DNA of 64,000 nucleotides. Origin: Enterobacteriaceae bacterium 89. GTDB lineage: Bacteria > Pseudomonadota > Gammaproteobacteria > Enterobacterales > Enterobacteriaceae. The notes under the pieces were generated by a model. The model was given only the letters and a program-made list of their open reading frames with translations. It did not search any database and had not been told where the DNA came from. Positions 7,126 through 16,989 of the stretch are shown here, one piece after another. The DNA lies in contig RQJH01000002.1 in the NCBI GenBank assembly GCA_014156375.1, positions 464,331-528,330 of the forward strand, in the 5' to 3' direction. The translations under genes and the position numbers were made by a program. Each line of letters starts with the position of its first letter. The first letter of the stretch is position 1.

Positions 7126-8209
7126 CTTCTTCGGTCTCCCTGCGGTGAATATTTTCCTGTACCCGCTCATAGCGGCCAAGATTGATGGTTAGTATTTTGG
7201 GATGTTTGAGGGGGTTTGCCGCATTCAGCGGACGCATCACAGCAGTGCGCCCCAGCTGTACTGCCCCTGCTTTGGGCCGACAGTTCATGGTCGCGTCTGG
7301 CAACAGACTGCGGTCTACGCAAAGCTGCAAACGAACATCAAGGCGCGAACCAAGATAGACATGCAGCAGCGCCATTAAGTCACCGTGAAGCTCGCCACCG
7401 GGTAACCAGCCCTGTACTTCATCCGGATCCGTGGTGGTCAGCCGCATCAAAACCTGACTGTTCACATCCGTGGCATAGTTGCCCATCACCGGGCGATTTT
7501 TCAGGGTGAGCGGTTGTCTGACGCTCATGGTCAGTGGCTTTTTGAGCGGGACACGACGTTTATCGTGGTGCCAGATTTTTGCTCGTGTGTTGGGGGCCAG
7601 CAGACGGACCAGTGAGGCCATACCCTCGGCGGTTCGACCAGGTAACAGCATAACCGGTAGTAGCGCCAGAAAGCGTGAAGCCGGGGCCGCGATACTTTCT
7701 GTACAACCTTCAATCCCGAGCCCTGCCAGCCCCAGAAGATACTGAGAGGTTTTATCCTTTCCCCCTTCTTCAAAGGTTGCCGGGTAGGAGTATTTACGCC
7801 AGATGCGGTAGTACTGGGCAATCAGCCGATGGTTGAAGATATCAAGGAAATCCGCCGTGGCTTCATGCCCTTCTCTTTTCTGGGTGATGTCATCGATATA
7901 GTGCGTCGGCAGCGGGGACTCCACGCCATAGAGCCCCATGAAGGTGATACGCACGGTGGGCGGCAGATGTGAATGTTCCGGCGGCTCCACGCTTTTGATT
8001 TCCGAAGACGGGAAGCCCATCCCCGGATGCGGCCGGAAACGTACCGGCTCATGACGCACCTGCCAGGTACTGCCGGTAACTGGCTTATCCGGCTGACTCT
8101 GTTCCAACAGCTGGCAAAAACGATAAAAGTTAGTGTAGGGCAGCCGGTCACCCAGCTGTGCGATCAGCCGGGCAGGCGCGGACTGTGGTTCTCTTTCCAC
8201 CGGATGCAT
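7106..8209 (-). CDS. tssG: TssG, T6SS baseplate component
   Basis: A 367-aa protein with TssG/ImpH features: NFYRFCQLLEQ near residue 27, VRFRPHPGMGFPSSEI (about 56-71), the family motif FMGLYGVESPLPTHYIDDI, then FLDIFNHRLIAQYYRIWRKYSY. The C-terminal half carries GRTAEGMASLVRLL. TssG pairs with two TssF molecules to form a baseplate wedge. The gene overlaps tssF by 46 bp and tssJ by 20 bp, in keeping with a single tightly packed operon. Confidence 0.94.
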   Translation of the reverse strand: MHPVEREPQSAPARLIAQLGDRLPYTNFYRFCQLLEQSQPDKPVTGSTWQVRHEPVRFRPHPGMGFPSSEIKSVEPPEHSHLPPTVRITFMGLYGVESPLPTHYIDDITQKREGHEATADFLDIFNHRLIAQYYRIWRKYSYPATFEEGGKDKTSQYLLGLAGLGIEGCTESIAAPASRFLALLPVMLLPGRTAEGMASLVRLLAPNTRAKIWHHDKRRVPLKKPLTMSVRQPLTLKNRPVMGNYATDVNSQVLMRLTTTDPDEVQGWLPGGELHGDLMALLHVYLGSRLDVRLQLCVDRSLLPDATMNCRPKAGAVQLGRTAVMRPLNAANPLKHPKILTINLGRYERVQENIHRRETEEDGDYRW

Positions 8210-9927
8210 TTTCCTTCTGGCTGAACGATGAGAGTAAGCTGGTTGAACTGATTCATGTCGGCATAGAGGGCAAAGAACCGGTTGAGCATTTCGCCGAACA
8301 GATGAATGTCCCCTTCCCCCGTGAACCCGTTGCTGTCGAGAGTGACCTCGATATCAAGGCCCCGCAGCAGGAACCCCTGCTCAAAACGCTGCAGGCGATG
8401 ATGTGTGACATGCTGGATTGCCTCCAGACGGCGGGTGTTCAATTCGTCTTCCTGCCAGTTGTAAAGCGAAAGCGTTCCACGCAGTACTTCGGCCGTACTC
8501 ATCATGTTGAGGACCCCCGCCCCCAGATGGCTCAGTCCCCGCCAGTGAAAACGATCTTCGGCAGGCGGGTAAACCGGCAGAGTAGGCTTACAAAGATTCC
8601 GCACACTGAGGTGTGTATCCACGACCTGCTCACAGCGATCGAGCAGTGTGCTTTGCAGCGCCCGACGCGGCAGTTGGCCGTTGGTACCGGTTATTTGCAG
8701 TGACACGGCTTCACGCTCGATGAGCCGGTCATCTTCCCACTGGTGCCCTCCGAGAATCAGCCAGGTGTCATAGAGCCCACTCACACCACGTTTCACGCGG
8801 GTGTGGTAGTAGCGCGGTGGCGCATGACGTCGCATCATCCCACCTTTATGGCGAAAGCTGCTGAACGGCACGTATTCTGCGTCATTGGTTCGATTTGAGC
8901 CGGTGACCGAATCCACCGTATAAATCTCGGTATGACCGTCCTGCAGACGTTTAGGGCGCAGCAAGTATTCGCTTTCAAGGCCGGTGATAGTGAGCGGGTC
9001 AGCCTCCAGGGTAAACAAGTTAATCACCGGTACGCAGTGCAGGCGAATGGCCTCATCGGTAACTGGCAGATCTGCCGGCCACGGCGTACTGAACACCACC
9101 TCAATGTCAAAGTATTCGGCCCCTGCCGGAGGTGTTATCCCCTTAAGACCGTTAAGATGGACGAACATAAATTTGTCGCGGAAGGTGAAGTATTCCAGCA
9201 GCAGCTGATACCCGCTAAAGGCGGTATCGCCTTTCGGCCACAGACTATCTTCTTCAGCAAAACCGCCAGGCGAGAAATAGCCATCAAGCCTGATGCGATC
9301 GGCCTGTCCTGGCAGACGCATGTACAGCGCCGCCTGCCGTTTGGTCAGCATCAAATGCAGTTGACTGCTGACCGGTGCATCAGCACCGAGATACAAGCTC
9401 AGACGGCTGAGGTCGGCACTGGACCAGTCAGCCTGACTGCTGCAGGCAAAACGCAAGCGTAACAGCGAACGCCCATCAGGCTCGGTGGTCATGGTAATGC
9501 CCGAGATATTCAGCGGGTTCAGCATCATATCCTGGGTGGTACGATAGCGGCAGACGGTGTTACGCGGCCCTACAGGTCGGGAATACACCTCAAGGCCTGC
9601 AGGCACCACCTCAGCCATCTTAATGGCATGCAGCGCCGGGGTCAGCGCCACGATGGAAAGCGACGGAATAGTCCGCAGATAGTGTGGCCAGAGCATACTG
9701 ACCAGCCCTTCAGTCAGTTCAGGCAGGTCATCGTCGATCTTTTCGCGCAAGCGCCCCATCGAGAAGGCAAAACCTTCAAACAGGCGTTCGACATACGGGT
9801 CAGGTGTTCCGGCTTTATCCAGGTCGAGCATTGCGGCCCGATCGGGATGGGTTTGCGCGAACTCTTTCGCGGCTTCGCGCAGGTAGCGCATTTCTGCATC
9901 GAAATAGCGTAGGGTTAAATCTTCCAT
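8164..9927 (-). CDS. tssF: TssF, T6SS baseplate component
   Basis: A 587-aa protein beginning MEDLTLRYFDAEMRYLREAAKEFAQTHP, the standard TssF/ImpG opening. The motif DPYVERLFEGFAFSMGRLREKIDDDLPELTEGL follows (about 43-75), then LWPHYLRTIPSLSIV. Length matches the family. TssF surrounds the VgrG hub with TssG and TssE in the baseplate. Gene order tssA-F-G-J-E here is the same as in Klebsiella and Enterobacter T6SS loci as I remember them. Confidence 0.95.
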   Translation of the reverse strand: MEDLTLRYFDAEMRYLREAAKEFAQTHPDRAAMLDLDKAGTPDPYVERLFEGFAFSMGRLREKIDDDLPELTEGLVSMLWPHYLRTIPSLSIVALTPALHAIKMAEVVPAGLEVYSRPVGPRNTVCRYRTTQDMMLNPLNISGITMTTEPDGRSLLRLRFACSSQADWSSADLSRLSLYLGADAPVSSQLHLMLTKRQAALYMRLPGQADRIRLDGYFSPGGFAEEDSLWPKGDTAFSGYQLLLEYFTFRDKFMFVHLNGLKGITPPAGAEYFDIEVVFSTPWPADLPVTDEAIRLHCVPVINLFTLEADPLTITGLESEYLLRPKRLQDGHTEIYTVDSVTGSNRTNDAEYVPFSSFRHKGGMMRRHAPPRYYHTRVKRGVSGLYDTWLILGGHQWEDDRLIEREAVSLQITGTNGQLPRRALQSTLLDRCEQVVDTHLSVRNLCKPTLPVYPPAEDRFHWRGLSHLGAGVLNMMSTAEVLRGTLSLYNWQEDELNTRRLEAIQHVTHHRLQRFEQGFLLRGLDIEVTLDSNGFTGEGDIHLFGEMLNRFFALYADMNQFNQLTLIVQPEGKCIRWKENHSPRLPG

Positions 9928-9947
9928 TTATTTGTATTCCTGTGTTC

Positions 9948-11543
9948 CTAGCCGCAGAGTACAGCTGCGCGGGAAGGATCGATGTCTATCAGCCCAGCCA
10001 GCAATTGGTCCATCAGCGGAGTGAGACGTGTTTTTTCCGCCTCGCTGCGTCCGGCTTTGGTTCGGAGCAGTTTCAAATGACGAGCCCTGACTTCAAACAG
10101 TAAATCTGGCTCCCAATCGTTCAGGGTGACGTGATCGGCCTGTTCACCCAGCTCAGCGAAAAGATGTACCGCCAGTTCATTTTTTCCGTATTGCTCGGCG
10201 ATTCTCCCCATCAACAGACGCAGCAACCAGCGCTGACGCGTCGTGGTGATACCGGGACGGCTCTGTAACCAGTTCAGTGCAGCTTCCAGACCTTTGCTAT
10301 CCGCCAACGCCAGCGCTTCCGGCTCGAGTGCCAGAAGATCATTGTCCTGTCCTGTCAGATGCGCTGCCGGTGTTTCATCACCCCACCCGCTCGCCTGATC
10401 GAGAATTTGCTGACGGATCCAGTTCTGAGTCACTTCATCCGCAAAAGGGGAGCCATCACTGAATGCAAGACTTTCGAGCCCGGACAGGCGGCTTAGCAGC
10501 CCTTTCAGGTCAGCCGCCACAATGTCCGCCAGTTTGTCGTTGCCAGATTTGATCAATGCCTGATGGGTATACCACTGCAAATCCAGCCACAGGTGATTGG
10601 CACCTCGGGAGAAGGCACTGTCAGCGGCCTCAAGCATTTCTGACCAGCTCTGCTGCAGATACAGGCGTTTAAGCAGCGAGCGCTGGTCTGCCCTTGGGGG
10701 TTCGATGCGCGTGCGCCCCTGCGCATCCGGCGCAGGAATTGTTTGCAGCGTGTCGTGACGCAGGCTTTTCATCAGATGGTGAGCAGCCAGCCAGCCCTCC
10801 GGCTGATCGCGCAGATAGTTCGCCAGCACACGAGCCTGACTCAGCAAATCCTGACCGGAAGTGACGCGGCTCAGCACGGGCGCATCGCCATAATTAACGC
10901 TGGCTGGCGATTCACTCTGACTGGTCGTCTGCGGGACCACCGCATCCACACCACCTGATTTGATCAGGCGGTTTTCCAGCGCACCGTACAGTGCATTCAG
11001 CTGAGGACGGGTATCATCAGACTCGTTGTCGGTGAGCTCAGCAATTAGTAACAGTGCACCTGCGGTGCGCTCTGCGTCTTCTTTGACCACTTCCGGATAA
11101 AGGGAAAGGCTGTCAGTCATACGTGAGCCAGCCAGCCAGTCCAGCGCCGCCTTGCGGCTGCGTTCGCGCTGCGGATAAAGCTGCAAACCAAAACGTCCGA
11201 GCATACCGGCCAGCAGCTCGAGTCCATCAGCCAGCCCGCTCTCTCCTTCCCGATGCAGCCTTGCCCAGCAGTAGTAGGTCGCGACCCGGATATCTTTTGC
11301 GGAGGTGGTCAGCAGTTTTTCAGCCAGTCGGCAGATAAGCTCCGTGTCTGCGCCGGAGAGTTTATTGACCTCTTCACGCATCTGCTGGAAATCATCGTCA
11401 TAGCCTGGATCCTCACCGACCGGAGCCTCTGCCGTAATGGGGTGTAACCAACTCTCCCACTGCAACACGCGCACGCGAGTGGCGGCAACGAGAGGCTCTC
11501 TGTCTACCTGACAGGTGCTGATTAAAGTATCAAGCGTGCTCAT
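9948..11543 (-). CDS. tssA: TssA, T6SS assembly-cap protein
   Basis: This 531-aa protein has an ImpA-type N-terminal domain (about 20-135: PITAEAPVGEDPGYDDDFQQMREEVNKLSG, ATYYCWARLHREGESGLADGLELLAGMLGRFG, LYPQRERSRKAALDWLAGS), a linker, and a long helical C-terminal part ending LLAGLIDIDPSRAAVLCG. TssA proteins act at the baseplate and/or the distal sheath end during sheath polymerisation. The long C-terminal extension places it with the long TssA forms. Start and tssM stop share one base (TGATG), so translation is coupled. Confidence 0.9.
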   Translation of the reverse strand: MSTLDTLISTCQVDREPLVAATRVRVLQWESWLHPITAEAPVGEDPGYDDDFQQMREEVNKLSGADTELICRLAEKLLTTSAKDIRVATYYCWARLHREGESGLADGLELLAGMLGRFGLQLYPQRERSRKAALDWLAGSRMTDSLSLYPEVVKEDAERTAGALLLIAELTDNESDDTRPQLNALYGALENRLIKSGGVDAVVPQTTSQSESPASVNYGDAPVLSRVTSGQDLLSQARVLANYLRDQPEGWLAAHHLMKSLRHDTLQTIPAPDAQGRTRIEPPRADQRSLLKRLYLQQSWSEMLEAADSAFSRGANHLWLDLQWYTHQALIKSGNDKLADIVAADLKGLLSRLSGLESLAFSDGSPFADEVTQNWIRQQILDQASGWGDETPAAHLTGQDNDLLALEPEALALADSKGLEAALNWLQSRPGITTTRQRWLLRLLMGRIAEQYGKNELAVHLFAELGEQADHVTLNDWEPDLLFEVRARHLKLLRTKAGRSEAEKTRLTPLMDQLLAGLIDIDPSRAAVLCG

Positions 11544-14500
11544 CAGTTCACCTCTCCATTATCTGTATCGCTGGCAGATGCCATGTCTGATGAGACAGCC
11601 CCAGTGCTGAAGATGGCCTCCGGCAGACGGAAATTACGCAGCTTGAGAAGTACCAGAGGTCCCTCTCCTGCCTCTGTGCGCAGGGTATAGTTCAGCAGGC
11701 GACCATCCTGAGCCTTCCAACTCAGACTGTAACTACTGCCCACGCCCGGATAGGCTTTTACGGTGGCTTTATCAAGCAGCCGTATTAAACCCCAGCTGCC
11801 TGGAATATCCGCGTACTGACGGGTTCCCGCCTGGGTGCTTATCCAGCTCAGGTTTGCGCCCGGTGCTTCGGTATCAGCAGGCCAGGTGAAGCGCTTCCAT
11901 GTCGGCAACTGATTGACATAAATCAGCTTCTGGCTGTCGATAATCATGTCGGTCTGCATGACGCCGTCAGCCGTGCCGGGACGCAGTTCAAAGTTCATCC
12001 CCGCATTGCCTTCAGTGAAGGCCACATCTGAAATATGGCTGAGCGTATTGATGGCATTGAGGAATGCCGGATTAAACGCCAGCCCCTGTGAGTTAATGCT
12101 GTCCGGAACCCAATGATTACCTTCCTTGTGCAGAACTCCTTTCAGACGAGTTTGCAGGAACTGCGCAATGCGCCCGGAGTCGGCATTAAGGTATTTGGCG
12201 AGCAGCGGCAATGAGACATCGCTGCTGGCGTCGTTAAACGGATAACGACCACCAAAGGCGCTGTTCCATTCGCTGACCACCGCCTGCTGCCACTGGGCAT
12301 TCAGGCTGTCGGCCGCCGGTGTCAAAACCTGTTGCCAGGCCTGCTCCATCGGATTGACAAACACCGTGCGGCCAAAGCCACTCCACTCCTGCCCCAACCC
12401 GGCTGCAATCAGGCTGCCGTAATCGCGGGTTTCGGTGAGATCCACAGCTTTACCCTGGAAGACCGTCTGAGCAATGGTCTGGGTCATGGCCTGCGGATCG
12501 GCGGCATTGGTCACCTGTTGCAGACGCAGACGCACCTGAGTCACCCGGGTGAGATACGACTGCAGGCTCAGTTCCTGTGCCCCGGTGCGGTTCTTGTCCA
12601 TCAGCGCCAGCACCGGACCAAAAGTGGCATCCAGCGGACCGTGAACACCGGCGCTCTGGTCGATGGCATCTTTATTCTCACCGCCCAGCAGATTTTTCGC
12701 CGACTTCACCAGCGAGTCTGAAATTGCCTCGCCGGTTTGCCCGGTACGGCCCTGAGTGTTGAGCGTATTCATCAGTGCGACCAACGGTGACTGGCGCACA
12801 TCTGCCATCAGCGTCAACTGGTCAATGGAATCTGACAGCGTCGCGGCACGATTCCAGCGCAGGCTGTTGAGGAACTCCAGCCATGCCCCGCCAAAGTCTG
12901 CAAAGTAGCGTTCCGTCAGCCTCATTTTCAGCGCTTCCGGAGAGGTTTCATCCTGTTTATTCACCTGACGCTTGCTGTCGGTCAGCACCCAGTCAAGCTC
13001 ATCACGGCGTTCCTTCACCCCTTTTTCAATCGCGGGCTGCACCGCCTGCTCCCATGCCTGACGGGTGAACATCCCCGGTACGATTTCAGTGGTACTGAAC
13101 AGGCGCGAAGCATCGGTATCTCCGGTCATGTCTTCCAGACGCATATCGACATACAGATGGGCAACCTGAGAGAGCATCTTCTGGTACAGGGTGGATTCGC
13201 TGTTGCGCATCCCCATCAGCCGGACCAGCAGTGAGCGTGACTGGCTAACCATGCTCTCATCGGCATGTAGCACCCACTCCGGATGCGTCACCAGTTGCGC
13301 GCCATAAAACGACAGCAATGACGGAGCCATTCCCTGCCAGACGCCATCTTTCACACCGTCGCGCTTCGGCCAGTCCTTCAATAGCGCAGAGCTAAACCAG
13401 GCTGCATCCATATGCTCCGGGCGGGCCATCATCAGATAGAGTTTAAGTTGATCGTAAGTGACTTTAGCCATCTGCTCGCGTAGCGGACTGCCAGGAGGTA
13501 GCGCGTTAAAAGCATTCAACTGATGTTGCAAATGGTCTGCTGCCGCGTCACGCAGCAAAGGCTGTGCGCTGTCCTGATATCGCGGCCAGAGTGCGGCCAG
13601 CAGCGCATCATTCTGACTCAGCCCAGCTTGCTCATACCACGGTACGCCATGCACAGAACGGTACTGCAGACGGGCCAGGGTTTTCTGTAACTCTGACAAT
13701 GTGTGTAATCGCGTAGCCAGCGGCTGGTTCGGTTGCGCTGCAAGCCGGGCCTGGGCATTTGCCCCGTCAATCTGGCTGCGGTTACTGATGTACGACACGC
13801 CCATCCAGACCGCCCATGCCACCATCAGCAGCCCGGCTGCGGAAGCAACCACTTTACCCCACGGAAGACCTGGCTTATACGGACGCAGTGCCGTCGGCAG
13901 TGAGCGAACAGAATCAGGCAGCACATCCCAGCGACGGTCCATTCCCCAATGATGCCGTACGCTGCGCTGTGCTCCCGCTGAGGGCTGACTGAACACCACT
14001 CCGGCCAGAGGCAACGGGCGATACGGATTGAGCATCACCGACAGCGGCTCCGTCACACTCTGCGGCTGGCGGATCAACTGGTCAGCAAGAGCCAGCAGAA
14101 AGTTGTGTTTTGCCTCATCACAGGTCTGTTGAAGTCCCTGCGTGGTCAGTTCCGGCGTCAGGACAGCCAGTTGTTCAGACAACTGCTCCGCCCGGCATTT
14201 TGCCGGCAGCAGACAGCCTGTGGCCTGAACCGCACGTCCATCAGGCTTACCGGCGCGAAGATGCAGAGACCAGACGAACAAAGGAAGTTTCCAGCCCAAC
14301 GCCGACATGCGATCGCTGACTGCCTGCGCAAGCGTATCCATAGTACTGGATGACGGGACCGGCTGTGGTTCTGGTAATCCGGGAGCAGAGAGCTGGTCGA
14401 AAGCGGAAGTCACCCAAACCATCCCGTCCATCGGGCGACGGCGCAGTTTACGCAGTGCGCTCAGCCAGGCACTGTCTGCTGGCGTATTGAGATCGCCGCC

Positions 14501-14977
14501 CCACAGCAGCAAAGTGCCCTGGTCTTCCTGCCACAGTTGGTTGGTAAGACCTGGGGTTAGTTGTTCGACTTCGGCAGCAGTTCCGGTTATCAGGAGGATG
14601 CGGACTTTACTTCCCCAGCGTCGATGGTACAACTCACGAAGATACAAGCGAATCTGGTTAACCTTTTCCAGATACTCGTCTTTTTTTTCCTCGTCGGCAG
14701 AAGGTTCAGGTTGTTTACCCATTAGCGTTTTAAATTTCTCGACAAAACTTAAAGTCACAACCCAGTTCCACAGGCGGACAAATACTTCGTCGAACATAAG
14801 GATCAGCAGACAGACCGCAGAAACAATCAGTGACGCTATTAGTTTATTTTCCAGAGTGCCGAGCCGTACAACAGGGTTATCCACCCAGATCAATACAGCA
14901 CCCAGCAGCAAAATTATGGCAACAATGATCCAGGTGCTAATCCGTTTTTTCTTTACCACGTTGTTTTCCTTCAACAT
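11543..14977 (-). CDS. tssM: TssM (IcmF family), T6SS inner-membrane complex
   Basis: An 1144-aa IcmF/VasK-type protein. Two N-terminal membrane helices (about 13-32 and 46-66) and a third near residue 380 (ASAAGLLMVAWAVWMGVSYI) flank the cytoplasmic domain; the long C-terminal half is periplasmic and contacts TssJ. The cytoplasmic domain starts at VRILLITGTAAEVEQLTPG, where many TssM proteins have a Walker A motif; no GxxxxGK[ST] is present, so ATP binding by this domain is unlikely. Its start touches the stop of the preceding membrane-protein gene and its stop overlaps tssA by one base. Confidence 0.95.
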   Translation of the reverse strand: MLKENNVVKKKRISTWIIVAIILLLGAVLIWVDNPVVRLGTLENKLIASLIVSAVCLLILMFDEVFVRLWNWVVTLSFVEKFKTLMGKQPEPSADEEKKDEYLEKVNQIRLYLRELYHRRWGSKVRILLITGTAAEVEQLTPGLTNQLWQEDQGTLLLWGGDLNTPADSAWLSALRKLRRRPMDGMVWVTSAFDQLSAPGLPEPQPVPSSSTMDTLAQAVSDRMSALGWKLPLFVWSLHLRAGKPDGRAVQATGCLLPAKCRAEQLSEQLAVLTPELTTQGLQQTCDEAKHNFLLALADQLIRQPQSVTEPLSVMLNPYRPLPLAGVVFSQPSAGAQRSVRHHWGMDRRWDVLPDSVRSLPTALRPYKPGLPWGKVVASAAGLLMVAWAVWMGVSYISNRSQIDGANAQARLAAQPNQPLATRLHTLSELQKTLARLQYRSVHGVPWYEQAGLSQNDALLAALWPRYQDSAQPLLRDAAADHLQHQLNAFNALPPGSPLREQMAKVTYDQLKLYLMMARPEHMDAAWFSSALLKDWPKRDGVKDGVWQGMAPSLLSFYGAQLVTHPEWVLHADESMVSQSRSLLVRLMGMRNSESTLYQKMLSQVAHLYVDMRLEDMTGDTDASRLFSTTEIVPGMFTRQAWEQAVQPAIEKGVKERRDELDWVLTDSKRQVNKQDETSPEALKMRLTERYFADFGGAWLEFLNSLRWNRAATLSDSIDQLTLMADVRQSPLVALMNTLNTQGRTGQTGEAISDSLVKSAKNLLGGENKDAIDQSAGVHGPLDATFGPVLALMDKNRTGAQELSLQSYLTRVTQVRLRLQQVTNAADPQAMTQTIAQTVFQGKAVDLTETRDYGSLIAAGLGQEWSGFGRTVFVNPMEQAWQQVLTPAADSLNAQWQQAVVSEWNSAFGGRYPFNDASSDVSLPLLAKYLNADSGRIAQFLQTRLKGVLHKEGNHWVPDSINSQGLAFNPAFLNAINTLSHISDVAFTEGNAGMNFELRPGTADGVMQTDMIIDSQKLIYVNQLPTWKRFTWPADTEAPGANLSWISTQAGTRQYADIPGSWGLIRLLDKATVKAYPGVGSSYSLSWKAQDGRLLNYTLRTEAGEGPLVLLKLRNFRLPEAIFSTGAVSSDMASASDTDNGEVN

Positions 14978-16158
14978 TAAGCCGGTCGCACAATAGCCTG
15001 ATGAACCGTTTTATTCTCTGTCATTATCCATTGCGGTTTGCCCGATGCTACGGCGTGTTCACAGGCGCAGATTAAAGTGATGTTCCCCACTGCGGCACCA
15101 GGACGACCAAACAAATCATCCAGAACATAACCCTCCTCCAGACCAGGTGAATAACCTATTTTTTGAGCCTGCTGAATAAGCCGCGCCAGGATCTCTTCAC
15201 TCACCTGCATTCGCCAGAGGTTATGAGACTCGCCAGGTTCCAACTCTCCCCAGCGCAGCATGTTTTCGACTGAATGCAGCTCCTCGGTTGATACCACCGG
15301 ACGGTGGATAAACGCCTGGGGAACAGCATCATGCTGTGCAAGCCATTCAGGTGTAGCCAGTAACAGAGCGGATACCGATTCGGCCTGATAGGCCCGGGGC
15401 TCCAGAAACAGATTGATTTCAACCGAAAGTACTAATTCTGCCTCATGGCGATCGAGACAGGGATCCATCCACATCACATCATCGCCTTCTGTGCCAACGA
15501 CTAACTCTTTGACGGTAAATTTGGCAGGGAAAATATCCTGCCATATAGCGCTAATCTGGCTATCATTCAGCGAACCATCATGCTGGAGGCGAACGCTCAG
15601 GCCGCCTGGCGCTGCCTGAAGATCAGGCTCCAGCATAGAAAGCAGATCGACCAGATAGCCTCGTAAATTCACCTGATAGTCGGTTTCTGAAGGAAAGTCG
15701 TCTCCCGGAGAAAGCCGGGCAATCTGTAGAGAACGATTGAGCGTGGCAAAGTAACTTGGCTGCAACTGGCTCCCATTCGCTATTAAGGCCGCAGCCAGTT
15801 TGTTACGGGCGATTGGCGTGATATAGGCTTTACCCAGCAACCCCATAGGACGCTGACCGGCATTAACATGCCTGTCATGTTGTTCCTGACGAAGATGATT
15901 CCAGTAGCTCACCCGGTCTCGCTCATTTTCATAAGCGCGTAACCGCATTGCATAACAGCCCACCCCGACAGACAGTGGCGCTGCAAGAGTACAAAGCCAG
16001 AACCATGAGGTATGTGTGGACATCCCAGTCGGCCACAGGTACAGCGACAGCGCCACGCCAAATATAGTAATCAACGCAATAATAATGAGCCACCGAAGTG
16101 GGCGTGGGGATTCAGGCTCGGCAATTTTTTCCGGTATTTTTTGTATTTCAACGGGCAT
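14977..16158 (-). CDS. T6SS-associated inner-membrane protein of unknown function
   Basis: A 393-aa protein with two membrane helices near the N-terminus (about 22-42, LRWLIIIALITIFGVALSLY; about 51-71, SWFWLCTLAAPLSVGVGCYA), then a soluble domain of about 320 residues without a motif I recognise, containing MGLLGKAYITPIARNKLAAAL and LDDLFGRPGAAVGNITLICACEHAV. No signal-peptide cleavage site is evident; the soluble part is probably cytoplasmic. It sits between PAAR and tssM, touching both, in an all-T6SS operon. Genes of this kind recur at this place in related loci as far as I recall, so a role in assembly or effector loading is plausible but unproven. Confidence 0.7.
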   Translation of the reverse strand: MPVEIQKIPEKIAEPESPRPLRWLIIIALITIFGVALSLYLWPTGMSTHTSWFWLCTLAAPLSVGVGCYAMRLRAYENERDRVSYWNHLRQEQHDRHVNAGQRPMGLLGKAYITPIARNKLAAALIANGSQLQPSYFATLNRSLQIARLSPGDDFPSETDYQVNLRGYLVDLLSMLEPDLQAAPGGLSVRLQHDGSLNDSQISAIWQDIFPAKFTVKELVVGTEGDDVMWMDPCLDRHEAELVLSVEINLFLEPRAYQAESVSALLLATPEWLAQHDAVPQAFIHRPVVSTEELHSVENMLRWGELEPGESHNLWRMQVSEEILARLIQQAQKIGYSPGLEEGYVLDDLFGRPGAAVGNITLICACEHAVASGKPQWIMTENKTVHQAIVRPA

Positions 16159-16160
16159 CG

Positions 16161-16418
16161 TCAGCGCCTTCCGGCATTAGGAAGGGATGTGATTAGAGTG
16201 CAACCACAACCACAACGATGATTATGAAGGGCAATCGGCTTTCCATTAATTTTGGAGCCACCGTCACCACCAGCGATAATAGTTTCACCATGCTCAGAGC
16301 AGTAAACTTTATCACCAATGCAGGAGACTTCTCTGCCCTGAAACTTTACGCCAGAGCTACCCTGCAATACTTTCCCACCGCTTGATGTGGTATCACCAAT
16401 GCGAATAACGCCCGTCAT
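16161..16418 (-). CDS. PAAR-domain spike-tip protein
   Basis: An 85-aa protein that is a stand-alone PAAR domain: IRIGDTTSSGGKVLQGSSGVKFQGREVSCIGDKVYCSEHGETIIAGG, then KPIALHNHRCGCGCTLITS. The glycine-rich beta structure and His/Cys residues (H43, H66, H68, C70, C72 region) are those used to bind zinc at the cone tip. PAAR proteins sharpen the VgrG trimer and connect effectors to it. No C-terminal toxin is fused here. It follows the tail-anchored unknown by 12 bp and precedes the two-TM protein by 2 bp. Confidence 0.92.
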   Translation of the reverse strand: MTGVIRIGDTTSSGGKVLQGSSGVKFQGREVSCIGDKVYCSEHGETIIAGGDGGSKINGKPIALHNHRCGCGCTLITSLPNAGRR

Positions 16419-16430
16419 TATTTATTCTCC

Positions 16431-16973
16431 TTAAAAAAAATAAACAGCCAGACCCGACAGTACCAATAACATAATGATGCTCCAGATAAACTTGAACCCG
16501 CAACGGTCCGGCATGCTTAGTTGCAAATCCCATCCAGCGTTAGTGATGATATCGAACACGGGCTTTTTTATCCTATTGGTGCTAAAATTGTAAGAATACA
16601 GCTTACCAAACGACCCATTTTCTCTGATCCCCCATGACGATTCATAGGCGAATTCACGTCTACTACCATATTGAACAGTTTTATTAAAGCTGAAGGTTTC
16701 AAGATCCGCATTCCATATCAGATCCATAGATTTTTCACTGTAAGAAACCTGCCTGTCCATAACATTGAAAAACAGTCTTAATTCATACTGTTTTTTCAGA
16801 CCCGACATACCAAATATCTTAATCCATTTTGCATCGGCAATTTTCCATGCGGCAACAAGCTCATCACCTTCAGCAATAACATTGAAAGGAGTGTCAGAAC
16901 CTTTATTTAATTCCAGCAATTGGTCTTTGAGTTCAGCGAGTGCTAATTCATTAGCACTAATGATAGTACTCAT
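16431..16973 (-). CDS. Hypothetical tail-anchored protein in T6SS operon
   Basis: I do not recognise this protein. Translation from the ATG at 16973 gives 180 aa (MSTIISANELALAELKDQLL...) with AAGGA about ten bases upstream; a longer frame to 17024 would overlap the previous lipoprotein gene by 35 bp and is less likely. The body is a predicted alpha/beta soluble domain with KWIKIFGMSGLKKQYELRLFFNVMD and YNFSTNRIKKPVFDIITNAGWDLQLS. A single C-terminal hydrophobic segment (about 158-179, FIWSIIMLLVLSGLAVYFF) would anchor it in the inner membrane, facing the cytoplasm. Its place directly before PAAR suggests a PAAR/effector-loading or immunity role, both speculative. Confidence 0.65.
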   Translation of the reverse strand: MSTIISANELALAELKDQLLELNKGSDTPFNVIAEGDELVAAWKIADAKWIKIFGMSGLKKQYELRLFFNVMDRQVSYSEKSMDLIWNADLETFSFNKTVQYGSRREFAYESSWGIRENGSFGKLYSYNFSTNRIKKPVFDIITNAGWDLQLSMPDRCGFKFIWSIIMLLVLSGLAVYFF

Positions 16974-16989
16974 CCCTGTAAATTCCTTT

